DNA of 64,000 bases from Bacillota bacterium (GTDB taxonomy: Bacteria; Bacillota; SHA-98; UBA4971): contig JAAYXB010000011.1 in NCBI GenBank assembly GCA_012516125.1, positions 1-64,000 on the forward strand. Direction: 5' to 3'. The notes under the pieces were generated by a model, which was given only the letters and a program-made list of their open reading frames with translations, made no database searches and had not been told where the DNA came from. How positions within the stretch are numbered: position 1 is the stretch's first letter; every line of letters starts with the position of its first letter. A program made the translations under genes and the position numbers. Below are positions 27,177 through 35,590 of the stretch, one piece after another.

Positions 27177-28289
27177 CTACCAGGTGATCTCGAACAAACG
27201 GCTGCGGCCCATCACTTGGTTCGCGGACCAGATACCGATGGCGGCACCGACCAGGGTGTCGCTAGGCCAGTGGGCGCGCTCGTACACGCGGGAGATAGCA
27301 ACGAGGGTGGCACCGGCGTAGAAAAACACGCGATACCTTGGGTATTGCCTTGCCAAGACCGTGGCAAGGGCGAATGCGGCGGCGCTGTGGCCGGACGGCA
27401 GCGAATTATACCCCTCACGGATGCATGGACCGCTGAACGCATATGGCCCCTCACCCAGCCCGGGGCGGGCGCGCCCGAAGGCCGCCTTCAGGATGGCACA
27501 GCTCAGGCCGGAGTAGATGACGGCGTTCGCGGCAAGGTAACCGGTCTGTGGGTCACGCAGCGCCACGAGACCCGATATGCCGAGGGTCGCGACGCCGCTC
27601 CCAAGGTCCGTGATGACATCTCCCCAGCGGTCCATCCCGGGGTCCCTGGGACCAGAGTTGATCTGATCATATAGGTCTCGGTCCACGAGCATGACGGCGC
27701 CGCCCGCCAGTGCTAGCAACGATGCCTTACCGGGATCGATCTCGATGCGACTCGCGTAAATCCTGTACAGATCCTCGCGGAGCGCGTTCATGGGGCCAGC
27801 GGCACCGAACGCGTCTACCAGGTTCGCGCCGCTCCCGACAGAAGTCCTGCTTGGGCCGTCGTCTGCAGCCACAAGATAAAGCTCGAATGGAATACGCTCG
27901 GAGCTAGCCTGAAGGTACTCCGCTGCTGACGGCGGCGGCGGTCCCCCCGCAACTGCGGACTCAGCCAGGCGCCTGGCAGAAGCCACCCCACTCGGCACCG
28001 CCCGTTCAGGTCCGGACGCCAGGGCAGCTGAGATAGATCCAGAGGTCTGTAGCTCGGGAGCCCAGGATTCCTCCTCAGGGGCTAGGGCGTACAACCCGGA
28101 GACTAGCACGTACTGGAACGGATGTGCGGGGGAGCGCCCGAATGAATCCGGGGCAGGGGCCGGGCAGGCCAGGGCCGCCGGGGCACCCAGCGCCAATGTC
28201 GGCGCCGCCACGGTCGCCACGGCCACGGCGGTCATCATCACGACCCATGCGCCTCCAAGGATGCGGCAAGGCCTGTAGTGAACCTGCAT
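27177..28289 (-). CDS. Exported PAP2-family phosphatase
   Basis: 370 residues with an N-terminal signal or anchor (VMMTAVAVATVAAPTLALGA) and the three phosphatase motifs in order: KAAFGRARP, PSGHSAAAFA and SRVYERAHWPSD. The catalytic His of the second and nucleophilic His of the third are present. Hydrophobic helices flank the motifs. Family members remove phosphate from undecaprenyl pyrophosphate, lipid A or other lipid phosphates on the outer face of the inner membrane. The unusually long N-terminal half (about 230 residues before motif 1) contains one candidate membrane segment and no known domain. Start ATG 28289 has GGAGGT at six bases. It is convergent with the glycosyltransferase gene. 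Confidence 0.88.
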   Translation of the reverse strand: MQVHYRPCRILGGAWVVMMTAVAVATVAAPTLALGAPAALACPAPAPDSFGRSPAHPFQYVLVSGLYALAPEEESWAPELQTSGSISAALASGPERAVPSGVASARRLAESAVAGGPPPPSAAEYLQASSERIPFELYLVAADDGPSRTSVGSGANLVDAFGAAGPMNALREDLYRIYASRIEIDPGKASLLALAGGAVMLVDRDLYDQINSGPRDPGMDRWGDVITDLGSGVATLGISGLVALRDPQTGYLAANAVIYSGLSCAILKAAFGRARPGLGEGPYAFSGPCIREGYNSLPSGHSAAAFALATVLARQYPRYRVFFYAGATLVAISRVYERAHWPSDTLVGAAIGIWSANQVMGRSRLFEITW

Positions 28290-28641
28290 GGCGCCACCTC
28301 CAGAGCCTCCAGAGCTTCGCTGCCTGATGTTGCCTCAGAGAATGCACCTCTTAAGCAGAGAACGCATTTCTTAAGCTAAGCCCATTTTCCGCATTAGGAG
28401 CGCGGCCAAATTGAGAAATGACCTGCTAAAGGGCCAGTTGCCGGAGTCCTCCAACTGTTTTGCGGCACGCGACGATTGCGCCCATTAGCTGGGAAGACGT
28501 TTCTACTGCGGAAAACGAGCTAAGTATCCGATGCTGATAAAGATCCGATGATGACGGCGCGGGCTGCCGGCCACTGCTTGCCGGCACGGCCGATCATCCA
28601 GAAAACGAATGCCTCGTTCCATCATTCGCCAATCCCGCACG

Positions 28642-28838
28642 CTAAGTGAGGGTGCGTTAGTTCCCGCCCCTCTTCCAGTAGTTGCCGGGTTGCCGGTGTT
28701 GCACTCGGGGACGGCGCCCCAAGCGGGGCGCCTTGACAAAATCCGGCCTGTCTGGCCAGTGGCCGGATTTTGACACCCCTCGTGCAATCACCGGCAACCC
28801 CTCCCAAAAGTCGGGAGCATTTCTGCACCCTCACTTGG
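28642..28838. repeat. R1 element, copy A (full length)
   Basis: Terminal inverted repeats CTAAGTGAGGGTGC and GCACCCTCACTTGG. Left arm with CTTCCAGTAGTTGC and right arm with CCCAAAAGTCGGGAGC. Inner inverted repeat GGGTTGCCGGTGTTGCAC (28687-28704) and GTGCAATCACCGGCAACCC (28782-28800) encloses a 77-bp core that itself folds into two hairpins. It lies between the galE stop and the PAP2 gene. Compared with copy B (38.85 kb) the core orientation is the same on the plus strand, but the two arms are exchanged. Confidence 0.92.
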
Positions 28839-28885
28839 CCGGCCCGGTATGCCTAACGGCGGCGAATGGCCGCCCACCGCGCCCC

Positions 28886-29929
28886 TCACCCTCGACCCTC
28901 GGGGGCCGCTTCGCCGATCCCCTGCGCCGCGGCGGGCGCCGCCTTGCCGGCGTAGCCCCGCGGGTGACGGCGGTGCCACTCCCAGGCGGTGGCGATGATG
29001 GTCTCGAGGTCGGCGTAGCGCGGCTTCCAGCCGAGCTCGCGCATTATCCGGTCAGAGCTTGCCACGAGCACCGCCGGGTCCCCAGGGCGGCGCGGCGCGT
29101 CCACGACCGGGATGTCCCGCCCTGTCACGCGGCGCGCTGTCTCGATCACCTGCCGCACCGTGTAGCCTTTGCCACAACCCAGGTTGTAAGACGTCGAGCC
29201 ACACCCGTCCGCGAGCGCCTCGGCAGCCAGCACGTGCGCGGACGCGAGGTCGCACACGTGGATGTAATCGCGCACGCACGTCCCGTCAGATGTGTCATAG
29301 TCTGTGCCGAACACCTGCAGGCGCGGGCGCAGGCCCAGCGCCGTCATGAGCACAAGCGGGATAAGCTGCGTCTCTGGGTCGTGGTCCTCGCCGATGTCCC
29401 CGGCCGGATCGGCCCCGGCGGCGTTAAAGTAACGAAGTGCAACGTATCGCATGCCGTAAGCGCGGTCGTATGCGGCGAGCACGCGCTCGAACATGAGCTT
29501 GGTTTCGCCGTACACGTTCGTCGGGCGGCACTCGGCGTCTTCCTCGATGGGCACTCGCTCCGGATCGCCGTACACGGCTGCCGAGGATGAAAACACGATC
29601 CGCCCCACGCCCGCCTTTCGCATGGCGTCGAGCAGCACGAGGCCTTTGGCCACGTTGTTGTGGTAGTATTTCGCCGGGTCCTCCATGGACTCCGCAACCG
29701 AGGTGTAAGCCGCGAAATGCATCACCACGTCGAACTTGCGCGACGCGAACGCAGCGCCCAAGGCGGCGCGGTCGCCCGTATCGCCGACGATTAGCGGGCA
29801 CCCCGCCACGGCCTCGCGGTGGCCTTTCTCCAGACTATCGTATACGACCACCTCGTGGCCCGCCCGAAGAAGCTCGCGCACTACGTGGCTCCCGATGTAT
29901 CCGGCGCCTCCCACTACCAGTACGTTCAC
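28886..29929 (-). CDS. galE: UDP-glucose 4-epimerase
   Basis: Extended short-chain dehydrogenase that interconverts UDP-glucose and UDP-galactose in the cytoplasm. The NAD-binding motif VVGGAGYIGSHVVREL, SSSAAVYGDPE, the catalytic YGETK and LRYFNAAGADP, then YIHVCDLASAH, are all present. GTG 29929 is chosen since AAGGAG lies nine bases upstream; a TTG six bases earlier is possible. The last about 20 residues are an Ala-rich extension. It follows the LptD-like gene by about 20 bp, so galactose supply for LPS and envelope glycans is the likely role. Confidence 0.95.
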   Translation of the reverse strand: MNVLVVGGAGYIGSHVVRELLRAGHEVVVYDSLEKGHREAVAGCPLIVGDTGDRAALGAAFASRKFDVVMHFAAYTSVAESMEDPAKYYHNNVAKGLVLLDAMRKAGVGRIVFSSSAAVYGDPERVPIEEDAECRPTNVYGETKLMFERVLAAYDRAYGMRYVALRYFNAAGADPAGDIGEDHDPETQLIPLVLMTALGLRPRLQVFGTDYDTSDGTCVRDYIHVCDLASAHVLAAEALADGCGSTSYNLGCGKGYTVRQVIETARRVTGRDIPVVDAPRRPGDPAVLVASSDRIMRELGWKPRYADLETIIATAWEWHRRHPRGYAGKAAPAAAQGIGEAAPEGRG

Positions 29930-29950
29930 CCGCAAGAACTCCTTCCCCGC

Positions 29951-31849
29951 CTACCTTGTAAACCGCACCTCAAGCCCGAACTCCTGCCGCTTCTCGCGCC
30001 ACGTGGCCGTGATGTCGTAACAATGATGGTGGTTCGTGACGGAGAAGTCGAGGTCCTTTACGGCGTCACCACCGATGTCATACGTTGCGCCGACTCTGGC
30101 GGTCCACGACTGGTTCAACCGCACGGTCATGTCCGCCGCCACCTGGTTGAGCGGGGAGATCGCGTCGAAGGCGAACGGGCTTGCGCCAGAGACGGTCCGG
30201 CGCGTGTAGTCAAGCCCCGCGACAACGCGCGGCGCGTCGCGCCCGAACGCGTCGAGGCTGCCGAACCGGCCGTCGAGACTGACCGTGGCTGCGCGGGACC
30301 CGAGGACGTCGCCGGTGCCATACCAGGCACGCCTGGCGGATACGTTCAGCCCTATGGTAACGTCGAGGCCGCCGATGTTACCTGATTCCGCCTGCCCGTC
30401 GCCGCTCGCCGCCCCGCCGCCGCCAAAGCTGAGCTTCAGCGGTTTTGAAGCCACGGAAATCGCCGCGTATGAACGCGTAGACTCGACGCCGCGCCCCGGC
30501 TCCTCGAACCGCCCTACGCCGCCGCTGAGTGTGACGCGCGCACCCGGGATCGCAATGGGGTCTAGCGTGGCATCCACCGCGGGAAGCGAGTAAGTGGTCC
30601 CCGTGCTGAGGAGGTCCTTGCGGGCAGCAGCCTGGAGAGCCAACGACCCCAGCTTGGCAACGCCCGTAACGCCGCCTTCAAGCCCCGCGCCGGACGCGGT
30701 GCCGGAGCGGTAACGCGCGTCAGCCACCACAGAAAACGCTGTGGGACCCCCATGGGCGAACGTCTCAGTTATGTCAAGCCTGCATAGAGCGGATGCATAT
30801 GGCCCCTCCCACGAGCGCAGGCCCCCGATGAGCGTTGCGCTCACGCCCGGCCCGGGGCGGGCATCGGCGCGCGCCTCGACATGCACGCCCCTGCGCCGCG
30901 TGAGGTAAGCGCCGTCGTACCGGATGGTGAGATCCTCGCGTGAGCGATCCAGGTAAGAGAGACCGGCTACAAAGCCGTTCTCAGGGTCGTACGCCAGCCT
31001 GGGAACAGGATAGCCCTCGCCCTCAACCCATCCTACCCTCTCCCCACGCAACGGGATGGTGAGCCTTGGCACAACCAGCACCGGCAGTTGTTCCAGCCAC
31101 AAAACCGGCCACTCGGCCACGACTCGCCTGTCGGGGTATATCACGAGCTTCCTCGTGGTTACCCGGTAACACGGGTCCTCGAGGTCGCACCCGGTTGCGT
31201 GCGCGTCGGCCAGCGTGAGCTTGTCGGGAGCCACGTCCATTTCTTTCCCGCACACGTAGACCCCCGGGACTGAGCCCTTCGGGTCGAGGACTCGTCCGGT
31301 AGCGGCCTTGAGGTCATATGTGAACAGGGTACAACTTGTGACAGAAGAGCCTCGGCGGACGAGGACGTTCCCGCGCGCCAAGAGTTCCCCGGCGCCCACG
31401 TTGACCCGAAGATAGTCGGCGGACACGAAAAGGTCGCGGTGGGTTGCCCGCACATTGCCGCGGGCCTCCACAATCGTTCCATCGCTACCGTAGTGGTACT
31501 CTGTGGTATCCGCCTCTATCACGACGGGCTCATCGCCGGCGCCGGCACCCACCATACTTGCCCCAGAGCCGCTCGCGGTGTCTGTGATCGCCCCGTGGTC
31601 CGCTGCGCTTGACTTAACGGCCCCTGCGGTAAGAATGATAAGGATCACCGCTGCGAAGACGCCCACGAGCCGCGTGGTTCGCGCGACCGCCTCGACCCTC
31701 TCCCCGCCCCGCAGGGTAGCATGCCCTTGGGTTCGCAAGCACAGGAGCCGCGAGCTGCCAAGGCGCCGCGCATCTCGCCACGGTAGCCGCACCCATCGGA
31801 GAGATGCCGGGAGCGACGCCAGCTCACTCGCGCCCCGCAGTACATTCAC
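29951..31849 (-). CDS. lptD: LptD-like outer-membrane LPS assembly protein
   Basis: 632 residues. A hydrophobic signal (LVGVFAAVILIILTAGAVKS) is followed by an OstA/LptA-type beta-taco domain (IEADTTEYHYGSDGTIVEAR, NVRATHRDLFVSADYLRV, RVLDPKGSVPGVYV) and by a long region of alternating beta-strands ending EFGLEVRFTR, typical of a barrel. Motifs PVLVVPRLTIPL and cysteines in ATGCDLEDPCYRV resemble LptD. It is shorter than proteobacterial LptD, as in other diderm Firmicutes. GTG 31849 lacks a good ribosome site and the true start may lie nearer to the signal. The next gene downstream is galE. Confidence 0.85.
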   Translation of the reverse strand: MNVLRGASELASLPASLRWVRLPWRDARRLGSSRLLCLRTQGHATLRGGERVEAVARTTRLVGVFAAVILIILTAGAVKSSAADHGAITDTASGSGASMVGAGAGDEPVVIEADTTEYHYGSDGTIVEARGNVRATHRDLFVSADYLRVNVGAGELLARGNVLVRRGSSVTSCTLFTYDLKAATGRVLDPKGSVPGVYVCGKEMDVAPDKLTLADAHATGCDLEDPCYRVTTRKLVIYPDRRVVAEWPVLWLEQLPVLVVPRLTIPLRGERVGWVEGEGYPVPRLAYDPENGFVAGLSYLDRSREDLTIRYDGAYLTRRRGVHVEARADARPGPGVSATLIGGLRSWEGPYASALCRLDITETFAHGGPTAFSVVADARYRSGTASGAGLEGGVTGVAKLGSLALQAAARKDLLSTGTTYSLPAVDATLDPIAIPGARVTLSGGVGRFEEPGRGVESTRSYAAISVASKPLKLSFGGGGAASGDGQAESGNIGGLDVTIGLNVSARRAWYGTGDVLGSRAATVSLDGRFGSLDAFGRDAPRVVAGLDYTRRTVSGASPFAFDAISPLNQVAADMTVRLNQSWTARVGATYDIGGDAVKDLDFSVTNHHHCYDITATWREKRQEFGLEVRFTR

Positions 31850-31894
31850 CTGTAGTCTGCTAGTGGACCGGGTGGAAATCCCATATCACTCCTG

Positions 31895-31924
31895 AAAAAG
31901 GCCCCTCGAACAACCTCGGGGGCC
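31895..31924 (-). terminator. Rho-independent terminator
   Basis: On the minus strand GGCCCCCGAGG-TTGTT-CGAGGGGCC (stem 31900-31924) is followed by TTTTTCAGG. It ends the transcript of the periplasmic repeat protein (stop at 31984), so lptD-galE need their own promoter or read-through. Confidence 0.85.
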
Positions 31925-31983
31925 CCACTTCCGGACGCGGGTCTTCACTCAAGCAAACCGGGCAGCGGCTCGTCCGCTCCCTC

Positions 31984-32991
31984 CTACTTACCCGGCTTTA
32001 TCTGAACGGTCGGCGCTTCCTTCGTAAGCTCCACGGCCGTGTCCACGGGGAGCGTCATGCCCAGGACCTTCGTATCGGCGCCAACAGCCACGTAAAACTC
32101 GGTGCCATCAGGGATGTTGACGTCCTTGCCCTGGACGAAGAACGCGCCGAGCGCCCCGACGGGCCCGAACACTATGAACCCGGCCAAGCCCGCCCCGATG
32201 GCCAGCTGCATCGACTCATTCAGCTTCTGCGTGCCCTCGTCAAAGGCAAGCGGGACCGCCACGCCGTCGAGCGTCCGCACATCCTTTAGCTCCAGCGTGA
32301 TCTTGCCGTCGCGGCCCAGCCGTCCGGCCGGCGACACCTCCGTCACGATGCCATGGCCAAGCGTTCCCTTCGGGATGACCAGCTCGCTCCCGACGACCAC
32401 GTCACGCGCCACCTCTATATCGACCTTCTGTCCTTTCTGGGTGACACTAGAGTCAAGCTTCCCGAGGAGCTTGATCCTGACGGGCTGCCCCTTCGGAAGC
32501 ATCGTGTCCTTCGTCTTCAGCGTCCCATCAGGCAGGCACAGCGCGGCGAGGTGATCGGCCCGGGTCACAATGGATCCTTCACCGGGCGCACCGAGGACCA
32601 TGGTCTCCAGCCGCTCCAGCTTGGTGACGGCCGGCTCCGACGTCACACGCCTCTGCACGAACCACTCAACCGCGCCAAGCTTGTACCCCACAGACGGCCC
32701 CACACCAGGACCGCCGCCCGTGAGCACCCGGAGCCTGGCGATCCGATCTATCACCGACCCCTCCTGGGGTTTGCCAAAAAGCTCACCTTCCAGCCGGGCC
32801 ACGCGGTCCACGATGGCTCCGCTGAGCTCTTTTCCGTACAGCGTTACCTCGATCCCTGCAAGGCTCTTCAAGAGCGTCGGCTGCTCCTGGGCAAGGGCCG
32901 GGACGAGTGATGTCGCGACGATGATAGCTGAAATAGTTATAGCTACGCCTGCCTTCGTGATGCTTCTCACGCTGCGTGCGTACACGCGCAC
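31984..32991 (-). CDS. Exported protein with three imperfect LFGKPxEG repeats
   Basis: About 335 residues with a signal peptide (ITISAIIVATSLVPALAQ). The mature N-terminus contains related segments: IEVTLYGKELSGAIVDRVAR, LEGELFGKPQEGSVIDRIAR and LETMVLGAPGEGSIVTRADH, a periodic pattern of about 25-30 residues. The C-terminal half is beta-rich (GQPVRIKLLGKLDSS, KVDIEVARDVVVGSELVIPK) and includes a hydrophobic stretch MQLAIGAGLAGFIVFGPVGA. I do not recognise a named family. Neighbours (SLH outer-membrane protein upstream, LptD downstream) suggest an envelope function. GTG 32991 follows AAGGGGGTCA. Confidence 0.65.
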   Translation of the reverse strand: MRVYARSVRSITKAGVAITISAIIVATSLVPALAQEQPTLLKSLAGIEVTLYGKELSGAIVDRVARLEGELFGKPQEGSVIDRIARLRVLTGGGPGVGPSVGYKLGAVEWFVQRRVTSEPAVTKLERLETMVLGAPGEGSIVTRADHLAALCLPDGTLKTKDTMLPKGQPVRIKLLGKLDSSVTQKGQKVDIEVARDVVVGSELVIPKGTLGHGIVTEVSPAGRLGRDGKITLELKDVRTLDGVAVPLAFDEGTQKLNESMQLAIGAGLAGFIVFGPVGALGAFFVQGKDVNIPDGTEFYVAVGADTKVLGMTLPVDTAVELTKEAPTVQIKPGK

Positions 32992-33049
32992 TGACCCCCT
33001 TTCCTCTTTACCACAGCCGACCTTCGCCCCACCCAACCCGTTTGGGACT

Positions 33050-34471
33050 TTAGAACCTGATCGTCAGCTCCGCCGTGGCGACGTTTGTGCGATGCGACCC
33101 CGGCGACATAGTCTCGGGATCTAGCTCGTGGAAGTCTATGAGCCTGTAGCCGAGCACGATGGAGGTCGTCCCGCCGAACGTGTAGCCCAGGCCGAAGCTG
33201 GCGGTGGTCTTGCGCGCATCCAGCGAGAGACCCGGCAGCGTGTAGTCGCCGAACACCCCCGCCGCCTTCGAGCCAGAGTCACCCGCCTTCTCCTGCGAGG
33301 TAGACGCGCTCCATTCGATCCCCTTCGGCACCAGATCCGTGATCCGCGAGTACGTGTACCCTGCCCTGATGAAGGCCGAGTCCGACAGGGCGAACTTGTA
33401 GTCAATCCCGAGGAGCGTCGTCGCCCTGGCCTTGCTCTCGCTGTCATCATCCGGCTTTTCATCGCCCTTGACCAACTCATAACTCGCCCGGAATATCGCA
33501 AGTTGGCTCAGGGCGTACTTCAGGTCGAGGCGGGCGATAACATCATCCCCCTCGCCGGGCGCGATACCGCCAGGAGGGGGCGGCCCGCCGAGTGATAGCT
33601 CCGCTTTTGCCCCGTCGTCCAGGGGAATGCTGAGCGCCCTCTTCTGGCTCGTACCCTCGCCAGCATTGGCCGCTGGGGCCGCCGGAGACATGGGCCCGAC
33701 GACAGCAGGCACACTGGATTCTTCGCTGCTCCCGAGGAGCTCAGATAGCCTCTTACCGCCGGAAAACGCCTGACGCCCTGCGTCCCCCGGAATCGCTGAA
33801 AGTGCCGCTATGATCCCGGGGTCCGGACGCAGCCGCAGCGAGGACCATGCCTGGAAGGACTCAGGCAGCCGGGGTGTCCCCGGAATCACACCGAGAAGCG
33901 TCTGTGACAGGGAACCCGTCGCAGATGCTCCGCCCGGCACGACGGTTGTGCCAGTGGCCTCGTTTCCCGCGCCGACGGGGGCGCTCGAGGCGGTGCCGGG
34001 AGACGCACCCATCCCGCTCATGGTCGGAGCCCCGCCTGCACCGTCCTTACCATCTACGATCCCCGAGAGAACATGCCTCGTCGTTCCAGCCACCATGGCA
34101 AGCTCGCTAGCGAACTCCTCTTGGAGCCGCGCCAGCATTTCACGCTGCTGCGGCGTCAGCGTCGCTCCGCCCTTCACGCGGTCGCCGAGGCGCGCGATCG
34201 CCCACGCCATTTCGTATCGGGTGATAACCCGGTCCCCACCGAACGCGTCGGCCGAGTAGCCCTCCACGAGCCCGAGGCGCGCGAATTCAGTGAGCACGGC
34301 GTAGGACCAATGCCCCCCTGGGACTTCGGCGAAGGGGTTTGTGGCCGCGCGTGCGCCGGAAGCCGCGAATGCCACGAGAAGCACAAGCACCGCGGCAGCA
34401 AAGCCTCTTACGACGGGCGCGTCGCAGCCTCCCCGATGGGCATGCACATGCCCCCCGGGCTCCTTCGTCAT
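33050..34471 (-). CDS. SLH-domain outer-membrane beta-barrel protein
   Basis: About 473 residues. Signal peptide (FAAAVLVLLVAFAASGARAA) followed at once by one SLH domain (NPFAEVPGGHWSYAVLTEFA, LGLVEGYSADAFGGDRVITR), then a short helical/low-complexity linker, then a beta-barrel ending ATAELTIRF with a terminal Phe. In diderm Firmicutes this architecture (OmpM type) tethers the outer membrane to peptidoglycan-linked polymers through SLH. It is smaller than the two paralogues at 35.6 and 39.4 kb. The start is placed at ATG 34471, which has only a weak ribosome site; GTG 34450 is the alternative. Confidence 0.87.
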   Translation of the reverse strand: MTKEPGGHVHAHRGGCDAPVVRGFAAAVLVLLVAFAASGARAATNPFAEVPGGHWSYAVLTEFARLGLVEGYSADAFGGDRVITRYEMAWAIARLGDRVKGGATLTPQQREMLARLQEEFASELAMVAGTTRHVLSGIVDGKDGAGGAPTMSGMGASPGTASSAPVGAGNEATGTTVVPGGASATGSLSQTLLGVIPGTPRLPESFQAWSSLRLRPDPGIIAALSAIPGDAGRQAFSGGKRLSELLGSSEESSVPAVVGPMSPAAPAANAGEGTSQKRALSIPLDDGAKAELSLGGPPPPGGIAPGEGDDVIARLDLKYALSQLAIFRASYELVKGDEKPDDDSESKARATTLLGIDYKFALSDSAFIRAGYTYSRITDLVPKGIEWSASTSQEKAGDSGSKAAGVFGDYTLPGLSLDARKTTASFGLGYTFGGTTSIVLGYRLIDFHELDPETMSPGSHRTNVATAELTIRF

Positions 34472-34649
34472 CTCTCGATATCTGCTGGTTCCGTACACTG
34501 CGGGCCACCACACCTCAGCAGCGTCATCGCGCCGGGCCCCCGCCTGCTCCGCACAAGTGCTGCCGGAGACGAGCCAACAGGACCCTTCTGTGCCCCAATC
34601 TGCCTTAATAAGTATTCTATGACCCCACGAGAAATCCCTCCCCGGGGTT

Positions 34650-35114
34650 CTACTTTTCGACTGAATGGAAAAATCTTTCGGCAAGGATAACAGCGACATA
34701 GTCATCGAACGGCTCACCGGGCGTCCGTAGGGACAGGGGAACAAGCTTCCCCAGGCCGCGGAGGGGATGGTCCTTAAGGTATCGTCTTCGCCCCTCCATG
34801 CTGCTCTCGTGCTCGTTGACAAAGACCACACGAAGGCGATCCGCCCCGGCCTGACCCAGCGCCGCCCGGATTTCCTGCGCAAGCCCCCTAGACCCTGTCC
34901 GGTCGCCGATCACGACGGTGTCCACTCCATGCGCTCGGGCAAGCTCACTGATCCTCTCCCCTATTTCCGTCCTGGCGACTATCCCTTTCACAAGGACGGT
35001 GCCATCAGCCTTCGCCACGGCTATGCCGCATTTGTCGCGCCCGGGATCCACGGCTATGACCACTTCCGGCCGGCCCCGGTCATCCTTCCGGCCCTGACAG
35101 CGCGACTCATCCAT
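34650..35114 (-). CDS. RuvX/YqgF-like RNase H-fold protein
   Basis: 154 residues. The RNase H-like core begins VVIAVDPGRDKCGIAVA, with the first catalytic Asp in the DPG motif, followed by DTVVIGDRTGSRGLAQEI, VVFVNEHESSMEGRRRYL with an acidic residue at the second site, and FDDYVAVILAERF with the third. This resembles YqgF, which matures the 5' end of 16S rRNA, or a relative from Firmicutes. ATG 35114 has GGTGGGG upstream. It sits alone between outer-membrane protein genes, an unusual location. Confidence 0.85.
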   Translation of the reverse strand: MDESRCQGRKDDRGRPEVVIAVDPGRDKCGIAVAKADGTVLVKGIVARTEIGERISELARAHGVDTVVIGDRTGSRGLAQEIRAALGQAGADRLRVVFVNEHESSMEGRRRYLKDHPLRGLGKLVPLSLRTPGEPFDDYVAVILAERFFHSVEK

Positions 35115-35541
35115 ATCCCCACCCCACATGCCCGCATCCCACCTGCACCTCAAATTCTACCAGGTTTGGTCGCGGACGGGAATAGCCTTCGCGGAAAATC
35201 GCCTAAACGGGTGATGAGGCTTCCGGCCTCTGTCCCCTGGCAAGCCCCCCGCTACCCTGAAAACGGACAGTCCATTTTCATGATTCAGTGGTGCCGCGGA
35301 ATGCCTGTCAAGGACAACCACTGCGCAGGGTGGCGACCGCCCCGCCGCAGCTTGACTTGCTACGGATAGCCAACGTCGAAGTTGAAACGACGCCCAAGGC
35401 CACAATAGGCAGGTTTCGTCCGCGTCATGCCCTCCATGTCATGCTCTCCATGCCCAGCGCAACTGCTGAGTCCGGGCTTGCCTACCAATAAGACCCCCAC
35501 CGGAAGACTATCCCCTAGATAAAGGCTATCCCCTGGATAAC

Positions 35542-35574
35542 GCAAAACCCCGGGGGAGTCGCCTCCCCCGGGGC
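35542..35574 (-). terminator. Rho-independent terminator after the first large outer-membrane protein gene
   Basis: On the minus strand CCCCGGGGGAG-GCGA-CTCCCCCGGGG (35549-35574) is followed by TTTTGCGTT. It lies 17 bp past the stop codon at 35591. Confidence 0.92.
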
Positions 35575-35590
35575 ACCGCACAAGGTCGGA

